Positions 5,786-10,325 of a stretch of 10,325 nucleotides of DNA are shown in pieces. Made by a program: the position numbers and the translations under genes. Source of the stretch: Burkholderiaceae bacterium (GTDB lineage: Bacteria > Pseudomonadota > Gammaproteobacteria > Burkholderiales > Burkholderiaceae_C). The stretch spans positions 1 through 10,325 of the forward strand of contig JALRBF010000058.1 in NCBI GenBank assembly GCA_023262365.1. The letters are read 5' to 3'. Each line of letters opens with the position of its first letter. The first letter of the stretch is position 1. The notes under the pieces were generated by a model. The model was not told the DNA's origin. It made no database searches and was given only the letters and a program-made list of their open reading frames with translations.

Positions 5786-7585
5786 CTAGTGACTGGGCGC
5801 TGCCGTGTTGCGCAGCCGTATGTGCAACTCGCGCAACTGCTTTTCGTCTACCGGCGAAGGGGCCTGCGTCAACAGGCACTGGGCACGCTGGGTTTTGGGA
5901 AAAGCAATCACGTCACGAATCGACTCGGCCTTGGTCATGAGGGTGACCAAGCGGTCCAGGCCAAAGGCCACGCCACCGTGCGGCGGCGCGCCGTAGCGCA
6001 AGGCGTCGAGCAAGAAACCAAACTTTTGTTGCGCTTCTTCGGCGCCAATCTTGAGCGCCTCAAACACCTTTTGCTGCACCTCTGCGCGGTGGATACGCAC
6101 CGAGCCGCCGCCCAGCTCCCAGCCATTGAGCACCATGTCGTAAGCCTTGGCTTGGCAACGCGAGGGGTCGGTATCCATCCAATCCTCGTGGCCGTCTTTG
6201 GGCGCGGTAAACGGGTGATGCACGGCACTCCAGCGCTGCGCTTCCTCGTCGTAGGCAAACATGGGAAAGTCCACCACCCACAGCGGCGCCCAGCGGTCAA
6301 CAAACAACCCCCCAGCCCGCGCCATCTCGCTGTGGCCAATCTTCACGCGCAACGCGCCCATGGCGTCGTTGACCACCGAAGCCTTATCGGCACCAAAAAA
6401 CAGCACGTCGCCGTCGGCGGCGCCGGTGCGCTCAAGTATTTGCTGCAACGCCGCGTCGTGCAGGTTTTTAACAATCGGTGACTGCAGCCCGTCGCGCCCG
6501 TTGGCCACCGCGTTGACTTTGATCCAGGCCAGCCCCTTGGCACCGTAAATTTTGACGAACTCGGTGTAACCGTCGATGTCGCCGCGCGAGAGCTGCGCCC
6601 CACCGGGCACACGCAAGGCCACCACGCGGCCTTTGGGGTCTTGCGCCGGGGCTGAGAACACCTTGAAGTCCACGTCGGCCATGACGTCGGTGAGCTCGGT
6701 GAGCTCGAGGTTGACGCGCAAATCGGGCTTGTCTGAGCCGTACCGGGCCATGGCCTCGGCATAGGACATCACCGGGAACGACCCCAAATCGACGTCGAGT
6801 ACTTCGCTGAAGATGCCGCGCACCATGCCCTCAAACATTTCGCGAATCTCGTGCTCGTCCAAAAACGAGGTTTCGATGTCAATCTGCGTGAACTCGGGTT
6901 GGCGGTCGGCGCGCAAGTCTTCGTCGCGAAAACACTTGGTGATTTGGTAGTAACGGTCGTAGCCGGCCACCATCAGCAGCTGCTTAAACAACTGCGGCGA
7001 CTGCGGCAAGGCAAAAAACTCGCCGTCGTGCACCCGGCTGGGCACCAGGTAGTCACGCGCGCCCTCGGGGGTGCTTTTGGTGAGCATGGGGGTTTCGATG
7101 TCAACAAAACCCAAGGCATCAAGATAGCGCCGCACCGCCATGGCCACCCGGTAGCGCAGGCGCAGGTTGCGCTGCATCACCGGGCGGCGCAGGTCCAGCA
7201 CGCGGTGCGTGAGGCGGGTGGTCTCAGACAGGTTGTCGTCGTCAAGCAAAAACGGCGGCGTTACCGAGGGGTTAAGCACCTCAAGGGTGGTGCATAGCAC
7301 CTCAATTTTGCCGCTGGCAATGGCCTCGTTTTGGGTGCCCTCGGGGCGCTCGCGCACTTTGCCCAGCACCCGCACACAAAACTCGTTGCGCAAGTCCTCG
7401 GCCTGCGCAAACATCTCGGGGCGGTCGGGGTCGCACACCACTTGCACGGTGCCCTGGCGGTCACGCAGGTCAACAAAAATCACGCCGCCGTGGTCACGCC
7501 GCCGATTGACCCATCCGCACAAGGCAACTTCTTGCCCAAGCAGGGCTTCGGTGACTTCACCGCAATAGTGGGTTCGCATGGCCAT
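5786..7585 (-). CDS. aspS: Aspartyl-tRNA synthetase, probably non-discriminating (Asp/Asn)
   Basis: Class II synthetase that charges tRNA with aspartate. From ATG 7585 it has 599 residues: an OB-fold anticodon-binding domain (about 17-105, [11 protein letters not shown]), the catalytic core with [13 protein letters not shown] (172-184), FALPQSPQL (191-199), motif 2 [17 protein letters not shown] (218-234), the bacterial GAD-type insertion (about 285-425), and motif 3 GVAFGLDRL (538-546). It ends in the conserved [11 protein letters not shown] region. His32 (RDHGG) and Gly83 (RPEG) are the residues reported to mark AspRS enzymes that also misacylate tRNA-Asn; E. coli has Leu at the first site. 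Such enzymes need GatCAB to make Asn-tRNA, which is outside the window. ATG 7579 is a second possible start, and TTG 7612 adds nine poorly supported residues. The gene begins 42 nt after the DUF502 gene. Confidence 0.96.
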   Translation of the reverse strand: MAMRTHYCGEVTEALLGQEVALCGWVNRRRDHGGVIFVDLRDRQGTVQVVCDPDRPEMFAQAEDLRNEFCVRVLGKVRERPEGTQNEAIASGKIEVLCTTLEVLNPSVTPPFLLDDDNLSETTRLTHRVLDLRRPVMQRNLRLRYRVAMAVRRYLDALGFVDIETPMLTKSTPEGARDYLVPSRVHDGEFFALPQSPQLFKQLLMVAGYDRYYQITKCFRDEDLRADRQPEFTQIDIETSFLDEHEIREMFEGMVRGIFSEVLDVDLGSFPVMSYAEAMARYGSDKPDLRVNLELTELTDVMADVDFKVFSAPAQDPKGRVVALRVPGGAQLSRGDIDGYTEFVKIYGAKGLAWIKVNAVANGRDGLQSPIVKNLHDAALQQILERTGAADGDVLFFGADKASVVNDAMGALRVKIGHSEMARAGGLFVDRWAPLWVVDFPMFAYDEEAQRWSAVHHPFTAPKDGHEDWMDTDPSRCQAKAYDMVLNGWELGGGSVRIHRAEVQQKVFEALKIGAEEAQQKFGFLLDALRYGAPPHGGVAFGLDRLVTLMTKAESIRDVIAFPKTQRAQCLLTQAPSPVDEKQLRELHIRLRNTAAPSH

Positions 7586-7627
7586 GGAATAACTCGGTGG
7601 TGGTGTGGGCAAAACGGGTGGGCGCGC

Positions 7628-8254
7628 CTAGGGCGCCTCAACCGGCCGGGGTGGGCGTTTGGGGGGGGCAATCACGCCCAAAGAAATCACGTAAGACAAG
7701 GCCTCGTCAACCGACATGTCGAGGGCCACGGTGTCGGCCTCGCGCACCATGGCCAGGTAGCCACTGGTGGGGTTGGGCGTGGTGGGCACGTACACACACA
7801 AGTAACCGTTACCCAGGTAATGGGTGGCCTCACCGGGCGGGTTGCCGGTCAAAAAGGCAATCGTCCACACCCCCTCGCGCGGCCACTGCACCAGCACCGC
7901 TTTGCGAAAGGCCTGCCCTTTGTCGGCGAACAAGGTTTCGGAGACTTGCTTGACCCCCGAGTAAATTGAGCGCACCACCGGAATGCGCGCAAGCAAACCG
8001 TCCCACCAGCGAATGAGGGCGTTGCCCACAAAGTTGGAAGCCAACGCGCCGATCAACACCAACACCAACAAGGCAAACAACACGCCCAGGCCCGGAATGG
8101 CCACACCCAGCAGGGTTTCGGGTTGCCACTGCGGTGGCAACACGCGCAGGGTTTGGTCCAGCGTGGTCACCACCCACTCCAGCACCCACAGGGTGATGCT
8201 GATGGGCAGCAACACCAACAAGCCGGCAAACAGCCATTTGCGTAGACGGGTCAT
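7628..8254 (-). CDS. DUF502 family inner-membrane protein
   Basis: Protein of unknown function from the DUF502 family. The 208 residues have two predicted membrane helices (about 8-28 and 52-75), with positively charged Arg4, Arg5-region and Lys6 before the first. These are followed by a conserved soluble part with IPVVRSIYSGVKQV (91-104), LVQWPREG (121-128), the family hallmark VYVPTTPNPTSGYL (154-167) and a Pro/Arg-rich end. The charge distribution suggests that both termini face the cytosol, which would leave the C-terminal domain inside. It starts 3 nt after the fmdB stop with no visible Shine-Dalgarno, so coupling to fmdB translation is likely. This order next to FmdB and AspRS genes is, from memory, common in betaproteobacteria. 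No function should be inferred beyond a link to the envelope. Confidence 0.9.
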   Translation of the reverse strand: MTRLRKWLFAGLLVLLPISITLWVLEWVVTTLDQTLRVLPPQWQPETLLGVAIPGLGVLFALLVLVLIGALASNFVGNALIRWWDGLLARIPVVRSIYSGVKQVSETLFADKGQAFRKAVLVQWPREGVWTIAFLTGNPPGEATHYLGNGYLCVYVPTTPNPTSGYLAMVREADTVALDMSVDEALSYVISLGVIAPPKRPPRPVEAP

Positions 8255-8257
8255 GGG

Positions 8258-8581
8258 TTAGTCGGCGCTGGCCGTGGTGGCGCTGCTGCTGGTGTCGGCG
8301 GGCTTGGCTGGCGCGGCCGGCGTGGCCGGCGCCTCGGCGGGCTTGGCTGCGGTGTCAGCGGCAGCGGCATCGGAGGTGCTGGCGGCCTTGGCCCCGGCCC
8401 CGCCGCGAAAGTCGGTGACGTACCAGCCCGAGCCCTTGAGCTGAAAGCCCGCGGCGGTGACTTGCTTGGTAAAGGTTTCGGCCTGGCAGGCGGGGCACAC
8501 CCGCAGCGGCGCGTCGGCCATTTTTTGCAGGACGTCTTTGGCGTGACCACACGCCGTGCAGCGGTAAGCGTAAATAGGCAT
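8258..8581 (-). CDS. FmdB-type zinc-ribbon protein with Ala/Pro-rich tail
   Basis: Small protein of the FmdB putative regulatory family, named after a gene near formamidase operons; its biochemical role is unknown. The first 60 residues carry the diagnostic MPIYAYRC start, a zinc ribbon of Cys8-Cys11 and Cys29-Cys32 (CTAC and CPAC), and the GFQLKGSGWYVTDF block (45-58). Residues 63-107 are a low-complexity tail rich in Ala, Pro, Ser, Thr and Asp, probably disordered. ATG 8581 is fixed by the family N-terminus. The upstream 49 nt contain a hairpin, and a perfect TATAAT lies over the ubiB stop, so this gene likely has its own promoter. No Shine-Dalgarno is evident. Confidence 0.92.
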   Translation of the reverse strand: MPIYAYRCTACGHAKDVLQKMADAPLRVCPACQAETFTKQVTAAGFQLKGSGWYVTDFRGGAGAKAASTSDAAAADTAAKPAEAPATPAAPAKPADTSSSATTASAD

Positions 8582-8598
8582 GATTCAGAGCAAACAGG

Positions 8599-8621
8599 GC
8601 GCCAATCGGGGTGTTTGGCGC
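8599..8621. other. Hairpin between ubiB and fmdB
   Basis: GCGCCAA (8599-8605) and TTGGCGC (8615-8621) form a perfect 7-bp stem with a 9-nt loop. On the minus strand it sits just downstream of the candidate -10 (8630-8635), inside the predicted fmdB 5' leader at or next to the transcript start. No T-run follows on either strand, so a classical terminator for ubiB is not supported. It could be an operator-like palindrome, an RNA structure in the leader, or a weak attenuator. Confidence 0.4.
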
Positions 8622-8629
8622 AACCTTAG

Positions 8630-8635
8630 ATTATA
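8630..8635 (-). promoter_or_regulatory. Candidate -10 box for fmdB and downstream genes
   Basis: On the minus strand this is a perfect TATAAT, and it includes the TAA stop codon of ubiB (8631-8633). Transcription would start near 8623, leaving a leader of about 40 nt before the fmdB ATG. The -35 position (about 8652-8659) has no good TTGACA match, so it may depend on an activator or be weak. Confidence 0.45.
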
Positions 8636-10193
8636 AAAGGCTTAGGTAAGGCAGCCACTGCCACACCAACAAAGCCACCACAAAGCCCACCAAGGCCATA
8701 AGCAGACTTTGCAGCAAGCGGTTGGTGCGGCGGGTTTCGGCCAGCAACCGGGCCCAAGGCTCGGGCGTGGGTGCGCTCGAGGCTTGCAGCGCCTGCCCAA
8801 GCAAGCGCGGCAGCGCCGGCAGCCACTTGGCCAGATGCGGCGCCTCTTGCCGCAGCTGCTCAAGCAAGCGTTTGGGCCCCAGTTGTTCGAGCATCCACTT
8901 TTCTAAAAAGGGCTTGGCGGTGCTCCACAAATCCAGCTGCGGGTCGAGCTGGCGCCCCAGGCCTTCGATGTTGAGTAGGGTTTTTTGCAGCAGCACCAGC
9001 TGGGGCTGAATCTCAACGTTAAAGCGCCGCGACGCCTGAAACAGCCGCATAAGCACCATGCCCAGCGAAATTTCTTGCAGCGGCCGGTCAAAGTAAGGCT
9101 CGCACACGGCACGAATGGCGGCCTCAAGCTCGTCGGTGCGGGTCTGCGGCGGCACCCAACCCGACTCCACGTGCAGCTCGGCCACGCGGCGGTAGTCGCG
9201 ACGAAAAAACGCCGCAAAGTTTTGCGCGAGGTACTCTTTGTCGTACGCCGTCAGCGTCCCCACGATGCCAAAATCCAGCGAGATGTAGCGCCCAAAGGTC
9301 TCGGGGGCCAAGCTAACCTGGATGTTGCCCGGGTGCATATCGGCGTGAAAAAAGCCATCTCGAAACACTTGGGTGAAGAAAATGGTCACCCCGTCGCGGG
9401 CCAGCTGCGCCATGTTCACGCCCGCGTCTTGCAAGCGCTGCACGTGGCTGATCGGTACGCCGTGCATGCGTTGCATCACCAGCACCTCGGGGTGGCACAG
9501 CGACCACTCCATCTCGGGAATCAGCACCAAATCCAGCGCCTGCATGTTGCGCCGCAGCTGCGCGGCGTTGGCCGCCTCGCGCAGCAAGTCAAGCTCGTCG
9601 TGCAGGTATTTGTCAAACTCGGCCACCACCTCGCGCGGGCGCAGGCGCCGCCCGTCGGCCGATAAGCGAGAGAGCCAACGGGCCATGGTACGCAGCAGCG
9701 CCAAGTCTTTTTCAATGGCGGCCAACACGCCCGGGCGCAGCACCTTAACAGCCACCTCGCGCCCGTCAGGTAGAAGTGCAAAGTGCACCTGGGCAATCGA
9801 GGCGCTGGCCACGGGGGTGGTGTCAAATTGGGCAAACAGCTCGGTGATGGGGCGTTGCAGCGCGCGCTCAATGGTGCGCACCGCCACCTCGCCGGCAAAG
9901 GGGGGAACCCGGTCTTGCAGGCGCGCCAGCTCGTCGGCGTAATCGGGCGGCAGCAAGTCGCGGCGGGTGGACAGCACCTGGCCGAACTTCACAAAAATCG
10001 GGCCCAGACGCTCCAGCGCTTCGCGCAGGCGCACAGAGCGGGGCGAGCGCAGGTCCCGCCCCACCGACAGGATGCGGGCCAGCAGACGGATCCAGGGTTT
10101 CTGAAAGCTGGAGAGCACCAACTCGTCCAGGCCGTAGCGCAGGACGATGAAGACGATGAAGGCACCGCGCCCGAAACGGCCCCAGCGCATCAT
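8631..10193 (-). CDS. ubiB: Ubiquinone biosynthesis accessory kinase-like protein UbiB
   Basis: Atypical kinase-like ATPase of the UbiB/ADCK/COQ8 family, needed for aerobic ubiquinone synthesis at the inner membrane, where it is thought to help lipid intermediates reach the Ubi enzymes. The 520 residues begin with RYGLDELV (19-26) and include the family-defining KxGQ (Lys69-Gln72, in [16 protein letters not shown]), the Ala-rich nucleotide loop ASASIAQVH (129-137), the conserved Lys150 (VAVKVLRPG), the [12 protein letters not shown] block (199-210), HADMHPGN (283-290) and the metal-binding LDFG (306-309). A hydrophobic C-terminal helix (about 494-516) anchors it. E. coli UbiB is slightly longer (546). 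Two tandem ATGs (10193 and 10190) are possible. The first overlaps the ubiJ stop as ATGA, so translational coupling with ubiJ is likely. The ubiJ-ubiB order matches E. coli. Confidence 0.96.
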   Translation of the reverse strand: MMRWGRFGRGAFIVFIVLRYGLDELVLSSFQKPWIRLLARILSVGRDLRSPRSVRLREALERLGPIFVKFGQVLSTRRDLLPPDYADELARLQDRVPPFAGEVAVRTIERALQRPITELFAQFDTTPVASASIAQVHFALLPDGREVAVKVLRPGVLAAIEKDLALLRTMARWLSRLSADGRRLRPREVVAEFDKYLHDELDLLREAANAAQLRRNMQALDLVLIPEMEWSLCHPEVLVMQRMHGVPISHVQRLQDAGVNMAQLARDGVTIFFTQVFRDGFFHADMHPGNIQVSLAPETFGRYISLDFGIVGTLTAYDKEYLAQNFAAFFRRDYRRVAELHVESGWVPPQTRTDELEAAIRAVCEPYFDRPLQEISLGMVLMRLFQASRRFNVEIQPQLVLLQKTLLNIEGLGRQLDPQLDLWSTAKPFLEKWMLEQLGPKRLLEQLRQEAPHLAKWLPALPRLLGQALQASSAPTPEPWARLLAETRRTNRLLQSLLMALVGFVVALLVWQWLPYLSLL

Positions 10194-10325
10194 GCTGCGC
10201 TGCCGGTGCGCAGCCCAGTGCCTGGGCGCTGGGCGACAAAATTACGCAAGGCCGTCATGGCCTGACGGGCAGCTTGTGCCAGGGTGTGCGCGGGGGCATC
10301 CCCGATCAAGCGGGCCAGGTCCTCT
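10190..10325 (-). CDS. ubiJ: Ubiquinone biosynthesis accessory factor UbiJ, 3' end only
   Basis: An open frame enters from the right edge and encodes 44 residues beginning [15 protein letters not shown] and ending in TGA at 10192-10190. The DLARxxGDxPAH piece followed by an amphipathic helix resembles the part after the SCP2 lipid-binding domain in UbiJ proteins, which bind ubiquinone intermediates together with UbiK in the Ubi complex. The TGA shares bases with the tandem ATG of ubiB. Position directly before ubiB is the expected place of ubiJ. Only the C-terminus is visible, so the call rests mainly on context and this short match. Confidence 0.75.
   Translation of the reverse strand, partial: EDLARLIGDAPAHTLAQAARQAMTALRNFVAQRPGTGLRTGSAA

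Noticed and set aside
5786..7612. Longer aspS version from TTG 7612
   Set aside because: Family N-terminus is MRxHYCG; the extra residues are Pro/Ser-rich and the ATG pair at 7585 and 7579 is available.
8054..8070. CAACAC short tandem repeat
   Set aside because: It is only two and a half units and encodes a Val/Leu run in the second membrane helix of the DUF502 protein; explained by coding.
8251..8550. Alternative minus-strand frame over fmdB with Pro/Arg-rich translation
   Set aside because: The other frame has the MPIYAYRC start and four zinc-ribbon cysteines of the FmdB family.
1..10325. Insertion sequence, prophage, CRISPR, tRNA or defence system
   Set aside because: Every stretch is accounted for by housekeeping genes with short gaps; no transposase, repeat array, clover-leaf or defence-related domain is visible.

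Overview
The window is a compact, gene-dense piece of a bacterial core chromosome (roughly 60-65% GC by eye) with no mobile element, RNA gene or CRISPR array that I can see. Gene content and protein wording (UbiJ-UbiB, FmdB, DUF502, AspRS with His/Gly non-discrimination residues, NudB, ClsB, FolE, CtpA) point to a betaproteobacterium of the Burkholderiales, probably Comamonadaceae. This placement comes from recognising protein families, not from a search.

Layout. The left third (1-2932) reads on the plus strand: the 3' part of gpmA (phosphoglycerate mutase, lacking its usual C-terminal tail), ctpA (S41 carboxy-terminal processing protease) and a MoeB/ThiF-type adenylyltransferase. The rest (10325 down to 2929) reads on the minus strand, in transcription order: 3' end of ubiJ, ubiB, an FmdB-type zinc-ribbon protein, a DUF502 membrane protein, aspS, nudB, clsB, folE and a stand-alone BLUF blue-light sensor. 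The two blocks converge with interlocked stop codons at 2929-2932. No gene-free stretch exceeds 60 bases.

How the genes fit together. UbiJ and UbiB are accessory factors of ubiquinone synthesis and are coupled through an ATGA overlap. A perfect TATAAT lies on top of the ubiB stop codon and probably re-starts transcription for fmdB and the genes after it. From aspS onward the genes are nearly contiguous: nudB follows aspS by 4-25 nt depending on its start, clsB overlaps the end of nudB by 22 nt with its own ribosome binding site, and folE follows clsB. FolE and NudB catalyse the first two steps from GTP toward folate (dihydroneopterin triphosphate formation, then its dephosphorylation), so the cluster pairs early folate synthesis with cardiolipin synthesis and a tRNA synthetase.

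The most notable point is the last gene. The BLUF photoreceptor starts 2 nt after the folE stop, and its Shine-Dalgarno is built into the last folE codons. This suggests translational coupling of a flavin-based light sensor to GTP cyclohydrolase I. All BLUF chromophore-pocket residues are present with the canonical spacing.
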